Assembly (NCBI GenBank): GCA_946566415.1
Contig: CAMNWW010000169.1
Span: 1 to 5,355 of the forward strand
Length of the DNA stretch: 5,355 nt
DNA from: an uncultured Lachnospiraceae bacterium
GTDB lineage: Bacteria; Bacillota; Clostridia; Lachnospirales; Lachnospiraceae
Direction of reading: 5' to 3'
Both the position numbers and the translations under genes were made by a program. The notes under the pieces were generated by a model that saw only the letters and a program-made list of their open reading frames with translations, did no database searches and had not been told where the DNA came from. The stretch's first letter is position 1, and every line of letters begins with the position of its first letter. Shown here piece by piece: positions 1 through 5,355 of the stretch.

Positions 1-266
1 TATAGAAGAATCGGGTGGCTGATATTGTGCAGGGCATGGGGGAGGGCCTGCGCGTAATCCTTCAGATGCCTGAGGTGTGTAAAATAAAGCAGGTGAGTCA
101 GATTGTCGAAATAATTATATAGGGTCGCGACATTATATCCCGCCTGTTCAGCGACCTTTCTTGCCGTAACAGCGTCAATTCCCTGTGAATCTGCGATAGA
201 ACAGGCGGCTTCTACAAAATAGCGTACTGTCCGGTGCTGCTGCATCTCTTTTTTACTCATTTTCAT
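1..266 (-). CDS. TetR/AcrR-family transcriptional regulator, partial (N-terminal DNA-binding domain only)
   Basis: A minus-strand reading frame starts at ATG 266-264 and stays open to the left window edge: 88 full codons plus two bases, with the C-terminal part missing. Residues about 12-62 match a TetR_N helix-turn-helix domain. A first helix (TVRYFVEAACSIAD) is followed by GIDAVTARKVAEQAG and then YNVATLYNYFDN, the equivalent of the usual 'T..IA..AGVS...Y.HF..K' pattern. The usual lysine after the F-x-x of the recognition helix region is replaced (FDNLTHLL). The first ATG is chosen because AGGAGG (279-274) lies 7 bases upstream. The in-frame ATG at 260 would be 13 bases away, which is less favourable. 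The gene follows the other TetR gene by 22 bases on the same strand with no terminator, so it is probably its co-transcribed partner. The ligand-binding domain lies outside the window, so neither ligand nor target can be inferred. A TetR-type DNA-binding fold is well supported; function beyond that is unknown. Confidence 0.88.
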   Translation of the reverse strand, partial: MKMSKKEMQQHRTVRYFVEAACSIADSQGIDAVTARKVAEQAGYNVATLYNYFDNLTHLLYFTHLRHLKDYAQALPHALHNISHPILL

Positions 267-273
267 GAAAAAA

Positions 274-279
274 CCTCCT
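274..279 (-). promoter_or_regulatory. Ribosome binding site of the partial TetR gene
   Basis: The plus-strand CCTCCT reads AGGAGG on the minus strand, a full consensus Shine-Dalgarno sequence 7 bases before ATG 266. It lies in the 22-base gap after the upstream regulator's TAG stop (291-289). It fixes the start and shows that this gene is independently translated rather than being a remnant. Confidence 0.88.
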
Positions 280-288
280 GTTCTTTTT

Positions 289-894
289 CTAAAAAATTCC
301 GTCCAAATAATGGCCCAGCGACCGTCTCATATTCCCTTCAAAATCTGTTTCTCCACTATGGAGGCACCATTCAAAAACATTTCCAATCACTATCATACGG
401 ATGTCGGTAGATATCTCAGAAAGAGGCAGTTTAGGGTGCAGAATCCCTGCGTCGATTGCCTTTTTCAGGTAGTGTTCCACTGTGATGATCGGATAAGGCC
501 GTTCTGTGCGGATGGACGGGTTTAAGGCCTGGTTCTTTGGCGTATAGTAGTTTGACATGAACTCCACGCCTAATTCACGGCAGTATCCTGCGTAATTTAG
601 GTAAACGTGGATAATGGCAATCTTCGCTTCTTCAGCATCTTCGGGCAGATCCAGAAGATCTGGGTTAATGCCAGGCTGTTCTTCTATATAATAAGAAAGC
701 AAGTCGTCTTTTGTTTTAAAATGATGATAAAAGCTGCCGTTCGACACGCCCGCCTCTTCGCAGATATTTTTAATCGAAAGCTGTTCATAACCCTGTTTTT
801 GAAGGATGGTTTTAGCGGCGCGGAATATCCGCCCCTTCGTTTCCTTTGATTTCAGTTGTTGTTTAGAGAGTACTTCCTCCTCAATATGATTCAT
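289..894 (-). CDS. TetR/AcrR-family transcriptional regulator, complete
   Basis: This frame encodes a 201-residue protein, a normal length for TetR-family repressors. Such proteins are cytoplasmic dimers that bind a palindromic operator and release it on ligand binding. Residues about 17-66 form the TetR_N helix-turn-helix: TKGRIFRAAKTILQKQGYEQ, then LSIKNICEEAGVSNGSFYHHF (residues 39-59), then KTKDDLL, a nearly canonical signature. Residues about 80-201 form the presumed helical ligand-binding and dimerisation domain, which I cannot assign to a named subfamily. The frame is open up to an ATG at 1029, but the start at 894 is preferred. It has AAGGAG (908-903) 8 bases upstream, and a good promoter places the transcript start near 924, downstream of 1029. 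ATG 921 would be nearly leaderless. The gene diverges from tex and precedes a second TetR gene. The inverted repeats upstream are candidate autoregulatory operators. No effector gene is visible in the window, so the regulated process is unknown. Confidence 0.92.
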   Translation of the reverse strand: MNHIEEEVLSKQQLKSKETKGRIFRAAKTILQKQGYEQLSIKNICEEAGVSNGSFYHHFKTKDDLLSYYIEEQPGINPDLLDLPEDAEEAKIAIIHVYLNYAGYCRELGVEFMSNYYTPKNQALNPSIRTERPYPIITVEHYLKKAIDAGILHPKLPLSEISTDIRMIVIGNVFEWCLHSGETDFEGNMRRSLGHYLDGIF

Positions 895-902
895 GGCGAA
901 AA

Positions 903-908
903 CTCCTT
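903..908 (-). promoter_or_regulatory. Ribosome binding site deciding the start of the complete TetR gene
   Basis: Plus-strand CTCCTT reads AAGGAG on the minus strand, 8 bases before ATG 894. It lies inside the longer open frame that begins at 1029 or 921. This argues that those upstream in-frame ATGs are not the real start. Confidence 0.82.
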
Positions 909-930
909 TGTTAAAGTTCATAACAAATAA

Positions 931-959
931 AGTATACCATAATGGGATGGAAAATTCAA
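931..959 (-). promoter_or_regulatory. Predicted sigma-A promoter for the TetR gene pair
   Basis: On the minus strand, TTGAAT (959-954) serves as the -35 and TATACT (936-931) as the -10, with exactly 17 bases between them. An extended -10 TGG (939-937) precedes the hexamer. Transcription would start near 924, giving a leader of about 30 bases that contains the AAGGAG site. Assignment is by consensus match only. Confidence 0.75.
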
Positions 960-964
960 GAAAA

Positions 965-978
965 CAGAGTGTACTCTG
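965..978. repeat. Perfect 6-bp-arm inverted repeat, candidate TetR operator
   Basis: CAGAGT (965-970) and ACTCTG (973-978) are exact inverted copies separated by GT. The site ends 6 bases short of the minus-strand -35 hexamer, a plausible place for a repressor or activator to act on the TetR promoter. TetR-family proteins commonly bind short palindromes next to their own gene. That this is the binding site is inference. A 14-base palindrome of this kind can also arise by chance in an AT-rich intergenic region. Confidence 0.45.
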
Positions 979-1019
979 AATCGGAAGAAAACGGACGAAG
1001 CTGATTCGCAGGAAATAGT

Positions 1020-1042
1020 ATTCAGACAATATTTTTCTGAAT
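1020..1042. repeat. 7-bp-arm inverted repeat in the divergent promoter region, candidate operator
   Basis: ATTCAGA (1020-1026) and TCTGAAT (1036-1042) are exact inverted copies separated by 9 AT-rich bases. The right arm is identical to TCTGAAT at 975-981, which overlaps the other inverted repeat, so the 7-mer occurs three times within 68 bases. The element lies between the two divergent promoters, about 25 bases upstream of the tex -35. It is too AT-rich to be a convincing terminator. A protein-binding site is the more likely reading, but this is inferred. Confidence 0.45.
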
Positions 1043-1066
1043 TTCTTCGATTTGTCTATAAGATTA

Positions 1067-1095
1067 GTGAAAAATATTTTATTCCGTGGTATACT
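1067..1095 (+). promoter_or_regulatory. Predicted sigma-A promoter for tex
   Basis: GTGAAA (1067-1072, 4 of 6 matches to TTGACA) and TATACT (1090-1095) are separated by 17 bases. An extended -10 TGG (1087-1089) compensates for the weak -35. Transcription would start near 1102, leaving a leader of about 40 bases with the AAAGGA ribosome site at 1130-1135, 8 bases before ATG 1144. No riboswitch-like structure was recognised in the leader. Confidence 0.7.
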
Positions 1096-1143
1096 TTACA
1101 GCGTGATGATATTGAATTTTTTGGGATAGAAAGGAACTTTTGT

Positions 1144-3300
1144 ATGGACATTAACCAGAAGATCACGGAGGAACTGGAGGTCAAAAGGTGGCAGGTAGAT
1201 GCGGCCGTAAACCTCATTGACGAAGGAAATACGATACCGTTTATCGCGCGTTATCGTAAGGAAGCGCATGGAACTTTGAATGACGAGCAGCTTCGGAAAT
1301 TATTCGAGAGACTTCTTTATCTGCGTAATCTGGAGGAGAAGAAGGAACAAGTGCTGTCCAGCATTGAGGAGCAGGGGAAGCTGACCCCGGAGCTTAAGGC
1401 CCAGATCGTGGCGGCAGAGACACAGGTTTTGGTGGACGACCTTTACCGTCCTTACCGTCCGAAGAGAAGGACACGTGCGACGATCGCGAAGGAGAAAGGG
1501 CTGGAGCCTTTGGCCGCTTACATTCTGCTGCAGAATGCAGACCGGCCGCTGGAAGAAACGGCGGCAGAATACGTTTCTGAGGAAAAGCAAGTGGCGAGCG
1601 TAAAGGAAGCGCTGGAAGGAGCAAAGGATATCATTGCCGAAGGTATTTCCGATGAAGCAGCTTACCGTATCTATATCCGGAATTTGACAATGAAGAAAGG
1701 TTTGGCCGTATCCACGGCAAAAGATGAAAAGGTGGAATCTGTCTATGAGATGTACTATAATTTCTCGGAGACGTTGTCAAAGATTGCCGGGCATCGGGTG
1801 CTGGCGCTGAACCGTGGAGAAAAGGAGAAGTTCCTGACGGTCAAGATAGAGGCGCCCGAGGAAGATATCCTCCGCTATCTGGAAAAAAAGGTAATACATA
1901 ACGATAATCCGTATACAGCCCCGGTCTTAAGGGAGACCGTGGAAGACAGCTACAAGCGCTTGATCGCCCCGGCCATTGAGAGAGAGATACGCAGCGATCT
2001 GACGGAACAGGCGGAAGATAAGGCGATCGTTGTATTCGGCAGGAATCTGGAACAACTTCTAATGCAGCCTCCGATCGTGGGGCAGGTAGTGTTGGGCTGG
2101 GATCCTGCGTTTAGGACGGGCTGTAAGCTTGCGGTAGTCGATCCGACAGGAAAGGTAATCGGCACCACGGTTATTTATCCGACGGCTCCGACAACTCCGC
2201 AGAAAATTCAGGCGGCGAAGGATCTCTTGAAAAAAATCATTGCGAAGTACAATATTACTTTGATTTCTCTGGGAAACGGGACGGCATCCCGTGAGTCGGA
2301 GCAATTTATCGTGGAGCTTCTAAAGGAGATTCCCCAGAAAGTTCAGTATGTAATCGTAAATGAGGCGGGGGCCTCCGTGTATTCGGCAAGTAAGCTGGCA
2401 TCGGAGGAATTTCCGAAATTTGATGTGGGACAAAGGAGCGCCACTTCCATTGCAAGGCGGCTTCAGGATCCTCTCGCCGAGCTGGTGAAAATAGACCCGA
2501 AGTCTATCGGTGTAGGACAGTATCAGCATGATATGAATCAGAAGAAACTCAGTGAAGCTCTTACCGGCGTAGTGGAAGATTGTGTAAATAAGGTAGGTGT
2601 GGACTTAAATACAGCGTCCGCCCCGCTGCTTTCTTACATTTCTGGTATATCCGGGACGCTTGCAAAAAATATTGTGGCATATCGGGAAGAGAATGGAAAG
2701 TTTGTAAACAGAAGAGAGCTGCTTAAAGTACCTAAATTGGGACCGAAAGCGTTTGAACAGTGCGCAGGCTTTTTGCGCATCACGGGCGGGGAGAATCCCT
2801 TGGACGGGACAAGCGTGCATCCGGAATCCTACGAGGCGGCGGCAAAGCTTCTAAAGAAACAGGGATTTAAGCCTGACGATATCATGGGGGGAAAGCTGAT
2901 CGGGCTTTCGCTTACGATCAAGGATTATAAGAAACTGGCTAAGGAGCTGGAAATCGGTGAGATCACACTGCTCGATATTGTAAAGGAATTGGAAAAGCCG
3001 GGACGCGACCCGCGCGACGAGATGCCAAAGCCTATTTTGAGAACGGATGTTCTGGAAATGAAAGATCTGACGCCGGGAATGATCCTGAAAGGGACAGTAC
3101 GCAACGTTATCGATTTCGGCGCCTTTGTGGATATTGGCGTACACCAGGACGGGCTTGTACATATTTCCCAGATCACGGACCGTTATATCAAGCATCCTCT
3201 GGAAGCGGTAAGCGTCGGGGATATTGTGGATGTGAAAGTCATGAGTGTGGACGTCCAGAAGAAGAGAATTCAGCTTACGATGCGCGGAATTAAAAACTAA
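1144..3300 (+). CDS. tex: Tex-family RNA-binding protein (S1 domain; YdcI/YhgF-like)
   Basis: This frame encodes a 718-residue protein, close to the usual 720-780 of the Tex family. Tex is a cytoplasmic nucleic-acid-binding protein related to eukaryotic Spt6 and linked to transcription. It is widespread in bacteria and its exact role is still poorly defined. Domain order is complete. The N-terminal helical Tex_N region (about 1-190) carries IPFIARYRKEAHGTL and LVDDLYRPYRPKRRTRA. The RNase H-like YqgF domain (about 313-440) carries GWDPAFRTGCKLAVVD (318-333) and LGNGTASRE (376-384). Next come the family-specific GVGQYQHDM (456-464) and tandem helix-hairpin-helix segments (about 485-546, including ISGISGTLAKNI and LLKVPKLGPKAF). 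A linker with NPLDGTSVHPESY follows, and a C-terminal S1 domain (about 640-712, with GTVRNVIDFGAFVDIG and DGLVHIS). The start ATG 1144 has AAAGGA 8 bases upstream and a promoter before it. The gene is probably transcribed alone, because glgC has its own promoter. No frameshift or missing domain is seen. Confidence 0.97.
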   Translation: MDINQKITEELEVKRWQVDAAVNLIDEGNTIPFIARYRKEAHGTLNDEQLRKLFERLLYLRNLEEKKEQVLSSIEEQGKLTPELKAQIVAAETQVLVDDLYRPYRPKRRTRATIAKEKGLEPLAAYILLQNADRPLEETAAEYVSEEKQVASVKEALEGAKDIIAEGISDEAAYRIYIRNLTMKKGLAVSTAKDEKVESVYEMYYNFSETLSKIAGHRVLALNRGEKEKFLTVKIEAPEEDILRYLEKKVIHNDNPYTAPVLRETVEDSYKRLIAPAIEREIRSDLTEQAEDKAIVVFGRNLEQLLMQPPIVGQVVLGWDPAFRTGCKLAVVDPTGKVIGTTVIYPTAPTTPQKIQAAKDLLKKIIAKYNITLISLGNGTASRESEQFIVELLKEIPQKVQYVIVNEAGASVYSASKLASEEFPKFDVGQRSATSIARRLQDPLAELVKIDPKSIGVGQYQHDMNQKKLSEALTGVVEDCVNKVGVDLNTASAPLLSYISGISGTLAKNIVAYREENGKFVNRRELLKVPKLGPKAFEQCAGFLRITGGENPLDGTSVHPESYEAAAKLLKKQGFKPDDIMGGKLIGLSLTIKDYKKLAKELEIGEITLLDIVKELEKPGRDPRDEMPKPILRTDVLEMKDLTPGMILKGTVRNVIDFGAFVDIGVHQDGLVHISQITDRYIKHPLEAVSVGDIVDVKVMSVDVQKKRIQLTMRGIKN

Positions 3301-3304
3301 AGCA

Positions 3305-3363
3305 TTTTTGAGATAAAAATTTTCAAAAAAAACAGTTTTTTGCACAAAATTATGGAAAAAACT
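3305..3363. repeat. AT-rich tex-glgC gap with overlapping A/T inverted repeats (weak terminator candidate)
   Basis: Several short inverted repeats follow the tex stop. TTTTTGA (3305-3311) pairs with TCAAAAA (3323-3329). A6 (3327-3332) can pair with T6 (3336-3341) across CAG. AGTTTTTT (3334-3341) can pair with AAAAAACT (3356-3363), which would overlap the glgC -35. None has a GC-rich stem followed by a clear U-tract, so a standard intrinsic terminator is not supported. Some read-through from tex into glgC is possible. The stems may simply reflect the A/T-run composition. Confidence 0.3.
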
Positions 3364-3381
3364 ACAAATAAATTGTATAAT
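3353..3381 (+). promoter_or_regulatory. Predicted sigma-A promoter for glgCD
   Basis: TGGAAA (3353-3358, 4 of 6 matches) and a perfect TATAAT (3376-3381) are separated by 17 bases. A second overlapping TATAAT (3381-3386) has a poorer -35 at standard spacing. Transcription would start near 3388, about 26 bases before ATG 3414. No catabolite-response (cre) palindrome was recognised nearby. Confidence 0.72.
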
Positions 3382-3413
3382 ATAATGTGAGAAAATGAAA
3401 GAGAGGGCTCACT

Positions 3414-4553
3414 ATGAAGCAAAATAGTATGTTAGCAATGATTTTGGCTGGTGGCCGGGGAAGTCGTCTTCATGATCTGACCAATAAAGTAGCAAAGCCT
3501 GCAGTGGCTTACGGCGGAAAATATCGGATCGTAGATTTCCCCCTCAGTAACTGCGCGAACAGCGGAGTGGATGTCGTTGGAGTGTTGACACAGTATGAGT
3601 CTGTACTGTTGAATAGTTATGTTGCGGCCGGAGGACGCTGGGGACTGGACGCTAGAGAAAGCGGTGTGTATGTACTGCCGCCCCGTGAGAAGGCGGAGGA
3701 GAATCTGGACGTCTACCGAGGCACGGCGGATGCTATCTCACAGAATATTGATTTTATTGATACATATTCTCCGGAGTATGTGCTGATTCTTTCAGGGGAT
3801 CATATCTATAAGATGAATTATGCAAAGATGCTGGCTTATCATAAGGAAAATAAGGCGGATGCGACGATTGCGGTGCGCGAGGTTCCGATGAAGGAAGCAA
3901 GCCGTTTTGGAATTATGAATACCGATGAAGAGGGGCGTATTGTTGAATTTGAGGAAAAGCCGCCCCAGCCGAAGAGTAACCTTGCGTCGATGGGTATTTA
4001 CATTTTTGACTGGAAGCTGCTTCGGAAGGTTTTGCTTGCGGATATGAAAGATCCGGATTCCAGCCATGATTTTGGAAAAGACATTATCCCGAAGTTCCTT
4101 AATGATGGGAGGAATCTCCGTGCATATAAGTTCAAGGGTTACTGGAATGATGTAGGGACGATCGACTCTTTATGGGAGGCGAACATGGATCTTCTTGACA
4201 AGAAGAGCGAGCTGGACTTAAACGATCCTACTTGGAAGATTTACACGGAGGATGCGACGGTGCTTCCCCATTATATCGGAGAACATGCCTCCATCAGGCG
4301 CGCGTTTATCACACAGGGATGTGTGATTGACGGCGAGATCCGCAATTCTGTATTGTTTACCGGTGTAAAGGTCGGCGAAGGCGCGAAGATCATCGACAGC
4401 GTGTTGATGCCGGGCGTGGAAGTAGAAGAAGGAGCGGTAGTGACGCGCGCAGTAGTAGCGGACGGGGTCAAAATCGGAAAGCAGGCGGTAGTCGGCAACG
4501 CTGACAGCGAGAACATTGAACTTGTCGCGAAACGTGTAAAGGGGGTAGAATAA
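3414..4553 (+). CDS. glgC: Glucose-1-phosphate adenylyltransferase (ADP-glucose pyrophosphorylase), catalytic subunit GlgC
   Basis: GlgC makes ADP-glucose and pyrophosphate from ATP and glucose-1-phosphate, the committed step of bacterial glycogen synthesis in the cytoplasm. The 379-residue length fits Firmicute GlgC (about 380). The N-terminal nucleotidyltransferase domain (about 1-250) has the nucleotide loop AGGRGSRL (12-19), KYRIVDFPLSN (36-46) and YRGTAD (101-106). It also has SGDH (127-130), whose D129 corresponds by motif to the E. coli catalytic Asp142. FEEKP (179-183) follows, with K182 at the position of the sugar-phosphate-binding lysine, and then HDFGKDIIP (218-226) and YWNDVGT (243-249). 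The C-terminal part (about 285-365) has hexapeptide-like left-handed beta-helix repeats. All key residues are present, so the enzyme should be active. ATG 3414 has a GAGAGG site about 7 bases upstream. The stop is followed one base later by glgD, so the two form one translationally coupled unit. Sensitivity to sugar-phosphate activators cannot be read from the sequence. Confidence 0.97.
   Translation: MKQNSMLAMILAGGRGSRLHDLTNKVAKPAVAYGGKYRIVDFPLSNCANSGVDVVGVLTQYESVLLNSYVAAGGRWGLDARESGVYVLPPREKAEENLDVYRGTADAISQNIDFIDTYSPEYVLILSGDHIYKMNYAKMLAYHKENKADATIAVREVPMKEASRFGIMNTDEEGRIVEFEEKPPQPKSNLASMGIYIFDWKLLRKVLLADMKDPDSSHDFGKDIIPKFLNDGRNLRAYKFKGYWNDVGTIDSLWEANMDLLDKKSELDLNDPTWKIYTEDATVLPHYIGEHASIRRAFITQGCVIDGEIRNSVLFTGVKVGEGAKIIDSVLMPGVEVEEGAVVTRAVVADGVKIGKQAVVGNADSENIELVAKRVKGVE
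4539..4545 (+). promoter_or_regulatory. Ribosome binding site of glgD inside the end of glgC
   Basis: AAGGGGG lies within the last codons of glgC, 9 bases before ATG 4555. The glgC stop and glgD start are packed as TAATATG. This geometry supports both the glgD start and translational coupling, which would help keep the two subunits in balanced amounts. Confidence 0.75.
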
Positions 4554-4554
4554 T

Positions 4555-5355
4555 ATGGTAAAAGCATTTGGTATTGTTAATTTCTCAGGGAAACAGATTT
4601 ATGTGGAAGGGCTGGAGGATTTTCGCCCGATCGGTTCTTTTTCCTTCCTTGGAAGATACCGGGCTATTGATTTCCCAATCTCGAATATGAGTAACAGCGG
4701 GATCGACCGTATCCAGGTGTATATCAGAAGAAAACCCCGTTCTCTGATCGAGCATCTTGGGACAGGCCGCCATTACAGCATTAACTCTAAGCGCGGCAAA
4801 CTGCAGATCCTGTTCTCAGAAAATGGTTCGGAGAACAGCATTTACAATACAGATATCGCCGCGTTTAGAGATAACCTCGAAAATATCCGTAAGATGCATA
4901 ATGACTATGTCGTGATCGCGCCGAGCTACATGATTTATAAGCAAGATTTTGATTCCTTGATCCAGACGCATGTTACGACAGGAGCGGATATTACCCTTCT
5001 CTATCATGCGGTAGATAACGCGAAGGACGCTTTCCTGAACTGCAACGCGCTTAATCTGAATAGGCAGAAGGGGGTCCTTTCGATTGAACAGAATCATGGG
5101 AACGCTAAGAACCGCAATATCTTCATGGATACCTATGTGATGAAGAAGGAACTTCTGATTGACCTGATCGAGAAAGCGCAGAAGACGTCTTCCATGTATT
5201 CACTTCTTGATATTGTGAATGCAGAGCTGGATGAGCTGGACATCCGCGGCGTTTCTCATCGGGGGTATTTTGCGGCGCTCACAAACTTTAAGAGTTATTA
5301 TAATGCGAATCTGTCATTGATCGATTACAAGAATACACAGAGCCTGTTCGATGAG
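4555..5355 (+). CDS. glgD: GlgD, non-catalytic glucose-1-phosphate adenylyltransferase subunit (partial, 3' end cut)
   Basis: An open frame of 267 codons starts at ATG 4555 and runs off the right edge. GlgD proteins are usually about 340-370 residues, so roughly the last quarter, the beta-helix domain, is missing. The fold is that of GlgC: RYRAIDFPISN (34-44) matches GlgC KYRIVDFPLSN, VVIAPSYMIYK (119-129) matches VLILSGDHIYK, and YFAALTNFKSYYNANLSLID (238-257) matches the GlgC YWNDVGTIDSLWEANMDLLD segment. Catalytic features are gone. There is no GGRGSRL loop at the N terminus (FGIVNFSGKQ instead), the SGDH aspartate is Y125, and FEEKP is replaced by a segment with N180 in place of the lysine. 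This is the GlgD pattern: in Geobacillus, GlgD alone was reported inactive but raises GlgC activity in a GlgCD complex. It is co-translated with glgC. A GlgD identity is favoured over a second GlgC because of these losses and the gene order. Confidence 0.94.
   Translation, partial: MVKAFGIVNFSGKQIYVEGLEDFRPIGSFSFLGRYRAIDFPISNMSNSGIDRIQVYIRRKPRSLIEHLGTGRHYSINSKRGKLQILFSENGSENSIYNTDIAAFRDNLENIRKMHNDYVVIAPSYMIYKQDFDSLIQTHVTTGADITLLYHAVDNAKDAFLNCNALNLNRQKGVLSIEQNHGNAKNRNIFMDTYVMKKELLIDLIEKAQKTSSMYSLLDIVNAELDELDIRGVSHRGYFAALTNFKSYYNANLSLIDYKNTQSLFDE

Noticed and set aside
265..525. 86-codon plus-strand open frame over the TetR genes
   Set aside because: It overlaps the coding strand of the complete TetR gene in antisense and has no family resemblance; no plus-strand Shine-Dalgarno site was seen.
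895..1029. N-terminal extension of the complete TetR protein to ATG 1029 (or 921)
   Set aside because: The added residues are not TetR-like, the region contains the predicted promoter and the AAGGAG site, and translation from 894 has ideal spacing.
1020..1042. Intrinsic terminator between the divergent genes
   Set aside because: No gene ends here on either strand, the stem is only 7 bp and AT-rich, and it sits between two outward-facing promoters.
2851..3345. 164-codon minus-strand open frame opposite the 3' part of tex
   Set aside because: It is antisense to the conserved HhH linker and S1 domain of Tex, has no recognisable domain, and its composition is that expected of a shadow frame.
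4816..5097. 93-codon minus-strand open frame inside glgD
   Set aside because: It is antisense to a clearly conserved glgD frame and its translation resembles no known family.
4555..5355. A second catalytic glgC copy
   Set aside because: The nucleotide loop, catalytic aspartate and sugar-phosphate lysine are all absent, which fits GlgD rather than GlgC.

Overview
The window looks like chromosomal DNA from a low-to-mid GC Gram-positive bacterium, most likely a clostridial Firmicute (a Lachnospiraceae-like organism is my best guess, not proven). Reasons: strong AGGAGG-type ribosome binding sites, near-consensus sigma-A promoters with extended -10 elements, a YdcI-type Tex protein of about 720 residues, and a paired glgC-glgD arrangement, which is typical of Firmicutes.

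Layout. Positions 1-894 carry two TetR-type regulator genes in tandem on the minus strand. The upstream one (894 to 289) is complete. The downstream one (266 to beyond position 1) is cut by the window edge; only its DNA-binding domain is visible. They are 22 bases apart with no terminator between them, so they are probably one transcript. Positions 895-1143 are a divergent regulatory region. It holds a minus-strand promoter for the regulator pair, a plus-strand promoter for tex, and two inverted repeats sharing the arm motif TCTGAAT, which are candidate operators. Positions 1144-3300 encode Tex, a multi-domain nucleic-acid-binding protein. Positions 3301-3413 are a very AT-rich gap with the glgC promoter. 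Positions 3414-4553 encode GlgC (ADP-glucose pyrophosphorylase). One base later glgD starts; it runs off the window end after 267 codons.

How the genes work together. GlgC and GlgD are expected to be co-translated and to form the ADP-glucose pyrophosphorylase that commits glucose-1-phosphate to glycogen synthesis. GlgD has visibly lost the nucleotide loop and the catalytic aspartate, so it should be a regulatory or structural subunit. The TetR genes probably control something further left, outside the window. Tex is a housekeeping gene with no evident link to glycogen.

No mobile element, CRISPR array, RNA gene or clearly novel system was seen. The most worthwhile unexplained structure is the repeat set in the divergent promoter region. 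No gene-free stretch exceeds 300 bases.
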